DNA of 6,417 nucleotides from Pseudomonadota bacterium. Lineage in GTDB: Bacteria; Pseudomonadota; Alphaproteobacteria; Caulobacterales; Caulobacteraceae. The stretch is from positions 1 to 6,417 of the forward strand of contig JAEXJH010000636.1 in NCBI GenBank assembly GCA_023445955.1. The letters are read 5' to 3'. Within the stretch, counting starts at the first letter, position 1; the number at the start of each line of letters is the position of its first letter. The notes below the pieces were generated by a model. That model was not told where the DNA came from and did not search any database. It saw nothing but the letters and a program-made list of their open reading frames with translations. This document shows positions 1 through 5,951 of the stretch, piece after piece. The position numbers and the translations under genes were made by a program.

Positions 1-1
1 C

Positions 2-1381
2 GCGTACGGTCTGTGGCTTCTGCCGGTCTTTGCGATCCTGGCCATGCTGGCTCCGTCGCGGGTGCTGACGGTTCGGGTCGCGGCGGCCTCGGTCGAGGCG
101 ACGGGCGCGTCGACCGCATCGTCGGCGGCCGTGGCCAACGCTCCGATCGACATCCGGCCCTATCTGGCCGGCCTGTGGCTGCTGGGCGTGATCGCCAGCC
201 TCGCCTGGCTGGTCTGGAACCAAGTCCAGTTCGCTCGGGCCGCCAAGGCCGGCCGGGCCGGGCCGGCCGTCGTCGGCGTGCTGCGCCCCCGCGTGGTGGT
301 CCCCGACGACTTCGAAGGCCGCTACACCGCCCGCGAGCGCGAGGTGGTGCTGGCCCACGAAGAGACGCACCTCAAGCGCCGCGACCCGCCGGTCAACGCC
401 CTGGTGGCGCTGGTCACCTGCGTCAACTGGTTCAACCCGGCCGTCCACGTGATGGGCCGCTGGCTGCGCATCGACCAGGAGTTGGCCTGCGACGCCGGCG
501 TGGTCGCCGCCTATCCCAAGGCCCGCCGCGCCTATGCCGAGGCGATGCTCAAGACCCAGCTGGCGGCGCGGCTACTGCCGCTGGGCTGCTATTGGGCGAC
601 CCACCCGCTGGCCCAGCGCGTGAAGCTGCTGTCGCGCCCGGCGCCTGGCCGCTTGCGCCGCCTGGCCGGTCTCTACTGCATCGCCCTGGTCGGACTGGGC
701 GGGGCCTCGGCCGTCTGGGCCTCGCGCCCGCCGGAAGTGGTGATGGCGATCGAGCCCCACCCTGTCGTCGCGCCCCCGCCCCGGGCGCCGCGTGCGCCGC
801 CGGCTCCGGTCCCGCCGCCCGCGCCCAAGGCCCCGCCGCGCTTGGCCGCCGTTGCGCCGGTTCATGTCGCCGTCGTCGAGCCCGCGCCGCTGATCAAGGC
901 CGTCGAGCCCGCGCCGGTCGTGCTCGAGCCGCCGATGCAGACGCGCCGCACGCGCTTCATCTACGCCGTGGCCGACCGCTCGCTGGTCCAGCCGGGCTCG
1001 GCGGTGCGGGTGATGGCCAGCGGGACCGCTCCCGACGGGGCGTCGCTATGGGCCGACTTCACCGCGTTCGGCTCGCAGCGCCTCTATCGCAAGGGGGCCT
1101 ATGAGCGCGCCGGCAGCCGCTATTCGCTGTTCACCAGCGTCGTGCAGGACGGCAATCGACTGCTGGTCACGATCAGCCTGGGCAAGGGCTTCCGGCCCGA
1201 GCAGACGGCCTCGATCGAGCTCCAGCCCAATCAGTCTGGCGTCGTGCGCCTGCCGACCGGCCAGGACATCACCGTCATCACCAGCGTCCGCCCCGAAACC
1301 CCCGACGAAATCGAGGAAGGCCGCCAGCTGACGGCCTACCAAGCGATCTTCAAGGGCTTGCCGCGGCCTGAGCGCGGCTAG
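2..1381 (+). CDS. M56/BlaR1-family membrane zinc metallopeptidase (5' end outside the window)
   Basis: This is an integral membrane zinc protease of the M56 (BlaR1/MecR1) family. The frame is open from the first full codon at base 2, so the start lies upstream; the ATG at 44 falls inside a hydrophobic segment and is probably not the start. Numbering from base 2, membrane segments lie near residues 1-15, 53-77 and 221-241. The zinc motif HEETH is at 119-123 (H119, E120, H123). The conserved ELACDA follows at 160-165, where E160 is the likely third ligand. Residues about 252-311 are a Pro/Ala/Val-rich linker, probably periplasmic. The last 148 residues look beta-rich; I do not recognise the domain. 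It lacks the SxxK, SxN and KTG motifs of the BlaR1 penicillin sensor and does not look like a TonB C-terminal domain. Family members usually cleave a BlaI-type repressor encoded next door; any such gene would lie left of the window. The family call is firm; the signal sensed is unknown. Confidence 0.88.
   Translation, partial: AYGLWLLPVFAILAMLAPSRVLTVRVAAASVEATGASTASSAAVANAPIDIRPYLAGLWLLGVIASLAWLVWNQVQFARAAKAGRAGPAVVGVLRPRVVVPDDFEGRYTAREREVVLAHEETHLKRRDPPVNALVALVTCVNWFNPAVHVMGRWLRIDQELACDAGVVAAYPKARRAYAEAMLKTQLAARLLPLGCYWATHPLAQRVKLLSRPAPGRLRRLAGLYCIALVGLGGASAVWASRPPEVVMAIEPHPVVAPPPRAPRAPPAPVPPPAPKAPPRLAAVAPVHVAVVEPAPLIKAVEPAPVVLEPPMQTRRTRFIYAVADRSLVQPGSAVRVMASGTAPDGASLWADFTAFGSQRLYRKGAYERAGSRYSLFTSVVQDGNRLLVTISLGKGFRPEQTASIELQPNQSGVVRLPTGQDITVITSVRPETPDEIEEGRQLTAYQAIFKGLPRPERG
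1378..1381. other. Shared palindromic stop CTAG of a convergent gene pair
   Basis: The tetranucleotide CTAG supplies the TAG stop of the M56 gene on the plus strand (1379-1381) and the TAG stop of the serine hydrolase gene on the minus strand (1378-1380). The two coding regions therefore overlap by four bases, with no intergenic space for a terminator. Confidence 0.9.
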
Positions 1382-2985
1382 GCCTGCTTCATCAGGCGCA
1401 GGTCCTGGTAGTCGTAGCTGAAGTCGGCCAGCGGCGAGACCGCCTTGACCAGGCACGAGACGACCTTGCCGTCCTTCAGGTCGAAGGTGAAGAAGGCGTC
1501 CTCCTGGGTGCGGTCGTCGAAGACCGTCTTGAAGGTCTCGCCGTCGAACGCTTCCAGCTTGCCTTTCAGGAGCGGGGTCTTGTCGAACGAGACGTGCAGG
1601 CCCTGCTTCTTGCCCTTTCCGACCACGCTCACCGTCACCGTGCCGTACCAGGGATCGCGATAGACGCCGGCATAGGCCGCCAGCGGCAGGCTGGGCTTGG
1701 CGCCGGACGAGGGCGTGGTGACCTTGGCGGCTTCCTTGATCGTGTCAGCGTCGGCCTGGGCCTGGACGCGCTTGGACGAGGCGATCCAGTCGAAGTCGCT
1801 GCGGCCCTGCAGGCGGTCCGGCCCGCCGTAGCGCATCGCGCGCAGCACCGGGTTCTCCTCGGCGTTGGTCATCACCATGATGCCCGACTTCCGGCCCGGC
1901 AGCAGACCCGTATACGAGATGAAGCCGGCCAGGCCGCCGGTGTGCCACAGCAGGCGCTCGCCGCGATGGTCCTGGACGAACCAGCCTAGGGCATAGGCCT
2001 GGATCGACGGGCGGACTGGATTTTCCGTGATCGGACCATCGGTCGAGGTGGTGATGGTCTGCGGCTTCCACATCTCCTTTGCGGAGCTCTCGCTCCACAG
2101 GCGCTTGCCGTTCGGCGATTGGCCGAGGCCCAGCTGGACCATCATCCACTGGGCGATGTCCTTGGGCGTGGAATTGACCCCGCCGGCCGGACCCGCGGCG
2201 TCGAAGCTGCTGTCGAACGGCAGCACGGTCTGAGGGCCCAGGCCGCGCACCGGCGGGCCCAGACGGCAGTGTGGCTGGGCGCGGTGGGCCTGGTCGACCA
2301 AGGCCGGGCTGGAGACGGTGTCGTTCATGGCCAGCGGCTGGAAGATCCGGGTCTTGATGACCTCTTCCCACTTTTGGCCGGTGACGGTCTCGATCAGCAC
2401 CCCGGCGGCGACATAGAGGACGTTGTCATAGGCGTAGCCGCCCCGGAACTGGCCGCCGATCGGCAGGTATTTCAGGCCCGCCACGATGTCGGCGCGGGTG
2501 TGGGTTGGCGAGGGCCAGATCATCAGGTCGCCGGCCCCCAGGGTCAGGCCGCTGCGGTGGACCAGCAGGTCGCGGACCGTCATCAGCTTGGTGACCACCG
2601 GATCGCTCATCTGGAACGACGGCATGTACTTGGTGACCGGCGCGTCCCACTCCAGCTTGCCTTCCTCGACCAGCATGGCGATCAGGGCGGCGGTCATGGC
2701 CTTGGTGTTGGAGGCGATGCCGAAGGCGGTGTTCTCGTCGACCTTGTCGAGGGACCCCAGGCGCTTGACGCCATAGCCCTTGGCCAGGGTGACCTTGCCG
2801 TTCTCGACCACCGTGACGCCCAGGCCCGGCTGGTCGGGGAAGCCGGCCATGACCTCCTGCGCGAACTTGTCGACCGCCGCGCCGACCGCGCCGGTCTCCT
2901 GGGCGAAGGCGCGGTTGCCGAACGCCGCGAGGCCGCCCGTGGCGAGGGCCGAGACGAGGGCGGTGCGGCGGGTGGTGGCGAGCAT
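1378..2985 (-). CDS. Exported class C beta-lactamase-family serine hydrolase with C-terminal DUF3471-like domain
   Basis: This is a 535-residue secreted serine hydrolase of the beta-lactamase/esterase/D-aminopeptidase superfamily. The N-terminus has a twin-arginine signal (TRRTAL, R6-R7), a hydrophobic stretch and a likely cleavage after AFA at residue 28, so it probably goes to the periplasm through Tat. The catalytic set is visible: S92-N-T-K95 (nucleophile SxxK), Y186-D-N188 (YxN) and H348-T-G-G (the KTG equivalent). HRSGL at 143-147 is also typical of the family. Residues about 430-530 form a beta-rich tail resembling DUF3471, common in class C-type esterases. The ATG at 2985 is preceded by AAGGA with a 6-base gap, which supports this start. 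It lies 65 bp downstream of the dehydrogenase gene on the same strand and could be co-transcribed. The substrate cannot be read from sequence: esterase or peptidase activity is as likely as beta-lactamase activity. Confidence 0.9.
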   Translation of the reverse strand: MLATTRRTALVSALATGGLAAFGNRAFAQETGAVGAAVDKFAQEVMAGFPDQPGLGVTVVENGKVTLAKGYGVKRLGSLDKVDENTAFGIASNTKAMTAALIAMLVEEGKLEWDAPVTKYMPSFQMSDPVVTKLMTVRDLLVHRSGLTLGAGDLMIWPSPTHTRADIVAGLKYLPIGGQFRGGYAYDNVLYVAAGVLIETVTGQKWEEVIKTRIFQPLAMNDTVSSPALVDQAHRAQPHCRLGPPVRGLGPQTVLPFDSSFDAAGPAGGVNSTPKDIAQWMMVQLGLGQSPNGKRLWSESSAKEMWKPQTITTSTDGPITENPVRPSIQAYALGWFVQDHRGERLLWHTGGLAGFISYTGLLPGRKSGIMVMTNAEENPVLRAMRYGGPDRLQGRSDFDWIASSKRVQAQADADTIKEAAKVTTPSSGAKPSLPLAAYAGVYRDPWYGTVTVSVVGKGKKQGLHVSFDKTPLLKGKLEAFDGETFKTVFDDRTQEDAFFTFDLKDGKVVSCLVKAVSPLADFSYDYQDLRLMKQA

Positions 2986-3013
2986 GGGCGGTCCTTCGAA
3001 ACGAGGCGGCCAC

Positions 3014-3041
3014 GCTATGCTGATGCTTGGCGTCCGGGCAA
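3014..3041 (-). promoter_or_regulatory. Weak candidate promoter for the serine hydrolase gene
   Basis: In the 65-bp gap, reading the minus strand, TTGCCC (3041-3036) and CATAGC (3019-3014) are 16 bases apart, and their position would give a leader of roughly 20 bases. Both boxes are poor matches to consensus. The TTGCCC also overlaps a short inverted repeat (GCTTG 3025-3029 with CAAGC 3039-3043) that has no following T-run, so this is not a convincing terminator either. Read-through from the upstream dehydrogenase gene is an equally good explanation. Confidence 0.2.
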
Positions 3042-3050
3042 GCGTCCCCC

Positions 3051-4733
3051 TCAGTTCCCGCCGTCCAGCAGCCGTCGCGCGATCACCTGCGCCTGGATCT
3101 CGCCCGCGCCCTCGAAGATGTTCAGGATCCGCGCATCGGCCAGCAGCCGGCTGGCCGCATACTCCATCGCAAACCCGTTCCCGCCGTGGATCTGCAGCGC
3201 ATTGTCCGCCGCCGCCCAGGCCACCCGCGCGGCGATCAGCTTGGCCATGCCGGCTTCGAGATCACACCGCTTGCCTTCGTCCTTCTGGCGGGCGGCGTAG
3301 TAGGTCAGCTGGCGCACGCCCATGATCTCGGCGGCCATCATGGCCAGCTTGTTGGCCACGCGCGGGAAGTGGAAGATCGCCTGGCCGAACTGCTGGCGGT
3401 CCAGGGCGTAGCCGAGGCCGGTCTCTAGCGCGGCCTGGGCCACGCCGATGGCGCGGGCGGCCGTCTGGATGCGGGCGCTCTCGAAGGTGGCCATCAGCTG
3501 CTTGAAGCCCTGGCCCGGCACGCCGCCCAGCAGGTTCTCGGCCGGCACGGTGAAGCCGTCGAAGGCGAGCTCGAACTCCTTCATGCCGCGATAGCCGATC
3601 ACCCCGATCTCGCCGCCGCTCATGCCGTCGGCCGGGAAGTCGTTCCCTTCGGTCCCGCGCGGCTTGGGGGCCAGCAGCATGGAGAGGCCGCGATAGTCGG
3701 TGGTGGCCGGATCGGTGCGGACCAGCAGGGTCATGACGTCGGCGCGCGCGGCGTGGGTGATCCAGGTCTTGTTCCCGGTCACCGCGTAATGCTCGCCCTT
3801 CAGCTCGGCGCGGGTGCGCAAGCTGCCAAGGTCGCTGCCCGTGTTCGGCTCGGTGAAGACGGCGGTCGGGAGGATCTCGGCGCTGGCGATCTTCGGCAGC
3901 CAATACTCCTTCTGCGCATCGGTGCCGCCGGTCAGGATCAGCTCGCCGGCGATCTCCGAGCGGGTGGCCAGCGAGCCGACGCCGATCCAGGCGCGGGAGA
4001 GTTCCTCGGAGACCACGCACATGGCGGTCTTGCCCATGCCGCTGCCGCCGAACTCTTCCGGGATGGTCAGGCCGAACACGCCCAGCGCGCCCAGCTCCTC
4101 GACCAGCTCGATCGGGATCAGCTCGTCCTTCAGGTGCCACTCGTGGGCGAAGGGGGTGACCTTCTCCTCGGCGAAGGCGTGGAACTGGTCGCGGACCATC
4201 TCGAACGTCTCGTCGAGACCGGTCTGCTCCAGGGTCGGCTTACCGCGCGCTTCGGCGAGAAGTTGGGCGATCCGGGTCTTCACGGGCTGGGTTCCGCCCT
4301 CGACCATCAGCTTCATGATGCCGTTGGAGAACAGGCGGTTCATTACCGCGCGGTCCTCGACCAGATGCGCGGGACGGACGATCTCGCCCTGATTCATCGG
4401 CACGCCGCCGATCAGTTGGGCGGCGTATTCGGAGAATAGAAGCTGGGCCAGCAGGGCCTCGATCTCGCCGAACTTGCCCTCGCCCTGCAGGCGTTCGGCC
4501 CAGCCGGCGACCTGGTTCATCAGCTCGGCATAGGCCGCATACCAGCCGTAGCCATGGACGCGGTGATGGTGGAGGTCGGCCAGCTTGCGATCGATCTTGC
4601 CGCCGTCGGAAGCGATGTGCGCGAGCACCTGCGGCTTGGCCTCGGCGACGAACAATTGCGCGGAGTCAGCCGCCTCACGCAGCAGGCCGGTCAGTCCAGA
4701 GAGAACCAGAGTCTCACTTGCCGTATGCGTCAT
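3051..4733 (-). CDS. mcd: Acyl-CoA dehydrogenase with N-terminal extension, probable (2S)-methylsuccinyl-CoA dehydrogenase
   Basis: This is a 560-residue FAD-dependent acyl-CoA dehydrogenase, which would form a 2,3-double bond in an acyl-CoA and pass electrons to ETF. Ordinary family members have about 380-400 residues; this one adds about 170 mostly helical residues at the N-terminus. The core follows: N-terminal helical part about 175-285, middle beta domain about 289-395, C-terminal helical domain about 405-555. Signature 1 is FTEPNTGSD at 293-301 and signature 2 starts at QIHGGNGF (514-521). The likely catalytic base is E541 in IFEGAGEIQ, the medium-chain enzyme position. Overall length and the extension, including GGVPMNQGEIVRP at 109-121, resemble Mcd of the ethylmalonyl-CoA pathway (acetate and C1 assimilation), which converts methylsuccinyl-CoA to mesaconyl-CoA. 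That substrate call rests on remembered family features, and no other pathway gene is in the window. The ATG at 4733 has GGGGAG 5 bases upstream. Cytoplasmic. Family certain, specificity probable. Confidence 0.92.
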   Translation of the reverse strand: MTHTASETLVLSGLTGLLREAADSAQLFVAEAKPQVLAHIASDGGKIDRKLADLHHHRVHGYGWYAAYAELMNQVAGWAERLQGEGKFGEIEALLAQLLFSEYAAQLIGGVPMNQGEIVRPAHLVEDRAVMNRLFSNGIMKLMVEGGTQPVKTRIAQLLAEARGKPTLEQTGLDETFEMVRDQFHAFAEEKVTPFAHEWHLKDELIPIELVEELGALGVFGLTIPEEFGGSGMGKTAMCVVSEELSRAWIGVGSLATRSEIAGELILTGGTDAQKEYWLPKIASAEILPTAVFTEPNTGSDLGSLRTRAELKGEHYAVTGNKTWITHAARADVMTLLVRTDPATTDYRGLSMLLAPKPRGTEGNDFPADGMSGGEIGVIGYRGMKEFELAFDGFTVPAENLLGGVPGQGFKQLMATFESARIQTAARAIGVAQAALETGLGYALDRQQFGQAIFHFPRVANKLAMMAAEIMGVRQLTYYAARQKDEGKRCDLEAGMAKLIAARVAWAAADNALQIHGGNGFAMEYAASRLLADARILNIFEGAGEIQAQVIARRLLDGGN

Positions 4734-4837
4734 GCTTGCTCCCCTGCGCCAAACAGGCGTTTTCTTTCACCCTGGCGCTTTTCGCACCTGCGAGCAATGC
4801 CGCAGCGCAACATGCGGTTCACAATTAGGGAAGAGAC
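4734..4837. promoter_or_regulatory. Divergent intergenic region between the acyl-CoA dehydrogenase and glutathione S-transferase genes
   Basis: This 104-bp gap must hold the promoters of both divergent genes. It contains two good ribosome binding sites (GGGGAG for the minus gene, AGGGAAGAG for the plus gene). It also has a loose inverted repeat, GCGCCA at 4746-4751 with TGGCGC at 4773-4778, and a short one, CCGCA at 4800-4804 with TGCGG at 4813-4817. I cannot find a convincing -35/-10 pair on either strand. Either repeat could arise by chance at this GC content. Confidence 0.4.
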
Positions 4838-5464
4838 ATGCTGACGGTCCATCACCTGAACGAGTCGCGCTCGCAGCGGATCCTGTGGCTGCTGGAGGAG
4901 CTGAACCTCCCCTACGAGATCGTCTTTCACACCCGCGATCCCAAGACCCGCCTGGCGCCGCCGTCGCTGACGGCCATCCACCCGCTGGGCAAGTCGCCGG
5001 TGATCGTGGATGGGGATCTCACCATCATCGAGTCCGGCGCGATCATCGACTACGTGATCCGCCGCCACGCCGAGGGCCGCCTGGCGCCCGATCCGGCCAG
5101 CGCCGACTACGACCGCTACCAGCAGTGGCTGCACTATGCCGAGGGCTCGGCCATGCTGCCGCTGATGCTCAACATGTATGTCGGCCGCCTGGGCGAGGGC
5201 GGCGCGCCGCTGCATCCGCGCATCCAGGGCGAGATCGCCAACCACCTGTCGTTCGTGAACGATCACTTGGCCGGCCGCGAGTTCTTCGTCGGCGACAGCC
5301 TGACCGGCGCCGACATCCAGATGAGCTTCGTGCCCGAGGTGGCGAAAGCCATGGGCAAACTGCCCGAGTATCCGCACATGGCCGCCTGGATCGAGCGGAT
5401 GCACGGCCGCCCGGCGTGGAAGACGGCGCTGGAGAAGAGCGGTCCCTACGCGCTGGGGGCTTAA
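4838..5464 (+). CDS. Glutathione S-transferase family protein
   Basis: This is a 208-residue soluble glutathione S-transferase of normal family length, predicted to conjugate or reduce electrophilic substrates with glutathione in the cytoplasm. The thioredoxin-fold N-terminal domain covers about residues 1-80. NESRSQRILWLLEEL at 8-22 carries the Ser/Arg-rich turn where the catalytic Ser usually lies (S10 or S12). P54 in GKSPVI is the conserved cis-proline, and E65-S66 is the gamma-glutamyl binding pair. The all-helical C-terminal domain covers about 90-205 and contains the folding N-cap box LTGADI (T156 to D159). The pattern resembles bacterial enzymes related to yeast Gtt1, a subgroup call made from memory. 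The ATG at 4838 follows AGGGAAGAG closely. It is divergent from the dehydrogenase gene and ends on its right neighbour. Substrate unknown. Confidence 0.92.
   Translation: MLTVHHLNESRSQRILWLLEELNLPYEIVFHTRDPKTRLAPPSLTAIHPLGKSPVIVDGDLTIIESGAIIDYVIRRHAEGRLAPDPASADYDRYQQWLHYAEGSAMLPLMLNMYVGRLGEGGAPLHPRIQGEIANHLSFVNDHLAGREFFVGDSLTGADIQMSFVPEVAKAMGKLPEYPHMAAWIERMHGRPAWKTALEKSGPYALGA
5461..5464. other. Shared palindromic stop TTAA of a convergent gene pair
   Basis: TTAA supplies the TAA stop of the glutathione S-transferase gene (5462-5464, plus) and the TAA stop of the small hypothetical gene (5461-5463, minus). This is the same four-base overlap seen at 1378-1381, with a different palindrome. Confidence 0.8.
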
Positions 5465-5784
5465 GCGACCTCGATCGTCAGCGGCGCGCCGCCGGTCGCG
5501 ATCGCCAGCAGGCGGTCGATGTTCGGATGCGCGCCCGGACGCTCGCGAGCGTCCGCGGTGTGCTCGCCGAACACCAGCAGGCCGTGCTCGGCCGCCTGGG
5601 CGTCCAGAGCGCCGAAGGCCTGCTTCAGGTACTGGTAGACGGCCAGCGAGCCCTGCTTGCCCGGTTGGTTCTCGATGCTGGCGACCACCGCGCCCTGGGC
5701 GTCGACCAGGTCGATGCGCTGCACGCCGTCGATGGGCGGCAGTTGCTGGAGGTTGTCCTTGAAGGTCGCGCCAGGTTGGATCAT
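5461..5784 (-). CDS. Small hypothetical protein, possibly DUF2322 family
   Basis: This encodes a 107-residue acidic, soluble protein with no signal peptide, membrane segment or cysteine. Its composition is normal for a real protein rather than an Arg/Gly-rich shadow frame. It starts with a hydrophilic stretch and a DGVQRIDLVDAQG segment (residues 19-31), then GKQGSL (42-47), a helix with YQYLKQAFG, and a C-terminal EHTADAR (74-80) and HPNID (86-90) before a final beta strand. This arrangement recalls the uncharacterised DUF2322 family of about 100 residues, but that is memory, not a search result. The frame stays open to an ATG at 5847. I chose 5784 because AGAAAG sits 6 bases upstream and a candidate promoter (5815-5844) would start transcription downstream of 5847. 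Its function is unknown. It converges on the glutathione S-transferase gene. Confidence 0.72.
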   Translation of the reverse strand: MIQPGATFKDNLQQLPPIDGVQRIDLVDAQGAVVASIENQPGKQGSLAVYQYLKQAFGALDAQAAEHGLLVFGEHTADARERPGAHPNIDRLLAIATGGAPLTIEVA

Positions 5785-5790
5785 CGCCAG

Positions 5791-5796
5791 CTTTCT
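5791..5796 (-). promoter_or_regulatory. Ribosome binding site that decides the start of the small hypothetical gene
   Basis: On the minus strand AGAAAG stands 6 bases before the ATG at 5784. It pairs with the outer part of the anti-Shine-Dalgarno sequence of 16S rRNA (AGAAAGGAGG complement). No comparable site precedes the longer alternative start at 5847. Confidence 0.5.
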
Positions 5797-5814
5797 GAAG
5801 TCGTTGCGGGCGGG

Positions 5815-5844
5815 CCTGTAGCACCCCCCACCAACTTTTTTCAA
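5815..5844 (-). promoter_or_regulatory. Candidate housekeeping promoter for the small hypothetical gene
   Basis: Reading the minus strand, TTGAAAA (5844-5838) and GCTACA (5822-5817) are 15 bases apart. The Caulobacter housekeeping consensus is TTGACGS, 10-14 bases, then GCTANAWC. The TTGA and GCTANA parts match; the last two bases and the spacing are slightly off. Transcription would begin near 5808, giving a leader of about 24 bases before the ATG at 5784. Confidence 0.4.
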
Positions 5845-5846
5845 CA

Positions 5847-5884
5847 TGAACGAAATCTGCTGAACGGGTCGCCGCAGCCGTTCA
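5847..5884. repeat. Three TGAACG hexamers (two direct, one inverted)
   Basis: TGAACG occurs at 5847-5852 and 5861-5866, and its complement CGTTCA at 5879-5884, all within 38 bp between divergent genes. The cluster looks like a regulator-binding array, but I cannot name the regulator. The last two copies lie in the arms of the 9-bp inverted repeat. Confidence 0.55.
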
Positions 5885-5886
5885 GC
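5859..5886. repeat. Perfect 9-bp inverted repeat upstream of the glycine-zipper gene
   Basis: GCTGAACGG (5859-5867) is exactly complementary to CCGTTCAGC (5878-5886) across a 10-base loop. No T-run follows on the plus strand and no A-run precedes it closely, so it does not look like an intrinsic terminator. It could be an operator or a structure in the leader of the gene at 5952. Confidence 0.6.
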
Positions 5887-5910
5887 TTGCTCCTGTCATG
5901 GTCTGTCTCA

Positions 5911-5927
5911 CGGGGTTGCTGACCCCG
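5911..5927 (+). promoter_or_regulatory. Short hairpin in the leader of the glycine-zipper gene
   Basis: CGGGGT (5911-5916) pairs with ACCCCG (5922-5927) across a 5-base loop, a compact GC-rich stem ending 9 bases before the ribosome binding site. If transcribed it could stabilise the mRNA 5' end or affect translation. No function is shown by the sequence alone. Confidence 0.4.
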
Positions 5928-5936
5928 AAGACTTTC

Positions 5937-5943
5937 AAAGGGA
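5937..5943 (+). promoter_or_regulatory. Ribosome binding site of the glycine-zipper gene
   Basis: AAAGGGA lies 8 bases before the ATG at 5952. The in-frame ATG at 5961 would be 17 bases away, too far, so this site selects 5952 as the start. Confidence 0.7.
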
Positions 5944-5951
5944 CCAAGACC

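Noticed and set aside
13..1104. Long plus-strand frame of 363 residues overlapping the M56 gene
   Set aside because: It is dominated by Arg, Gly, Ala and Pro with no recognisable motif, and the overlapping frame carries the HEETH protease; it is a GC-rich shadow frame.
1786..1848. Possible compensated frameshift in the serine hydrolase around residues 380-400, where the sequence reads oddly (RYGGPDRLQG)
   Set aside because: The frame is continuous and family features resume directly after it; this linker to the C-terminal domain is variable, so a frameshift is not supported.
3022..3046. Stem GATGCTTG/CAAGCGTC as a terminator between the dehydrogenase and hydrolase genes
   Set aside because: On the transcribed minus strand the stem contains a mismatch and no T-run follows, so it is unlikely to terminate transcription.
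2119..3300. Long plus-strand frame of 393 residues opposite the serine hydrolase
   Set aside because: It runs antisense to a gene with a full catalytic motif set, crosses its start into the next gene, and shows no family motif.
4773..4788. TGGCGC followed by CGCACC as a possible sigma-54 promoter
   Set aside because: The GG-to-GC spacing does not fit the invariant ten-base gap of sigma-54 promoters.
4730..5824. Minus-strand frame of 364 residues opposite the glutathione S-transferase
   Set aside because: Low-complexity Arg/Gln/Gly-rich composition, antisense to a clear glutathione S-transferase; a shadow frame.
5848..5865. Possible LexA (SOS) box: two GAAC copies upstream of the glycine-zipper gene
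   Set aside because: The alphaproteobacterial LexA box is GTTC-N7-GTTC (or GAAC-N7-GAAC). Here the gap is 10 bases, so the spacing is wrong.
5862..5882. GAAC ... CGTT resembling an extracytoplasmic (SigT-type) promoter
   Set aside because: The gap is 13 bases, short of the usual 15-17, and the motif is fully explained by the inverted repeat.
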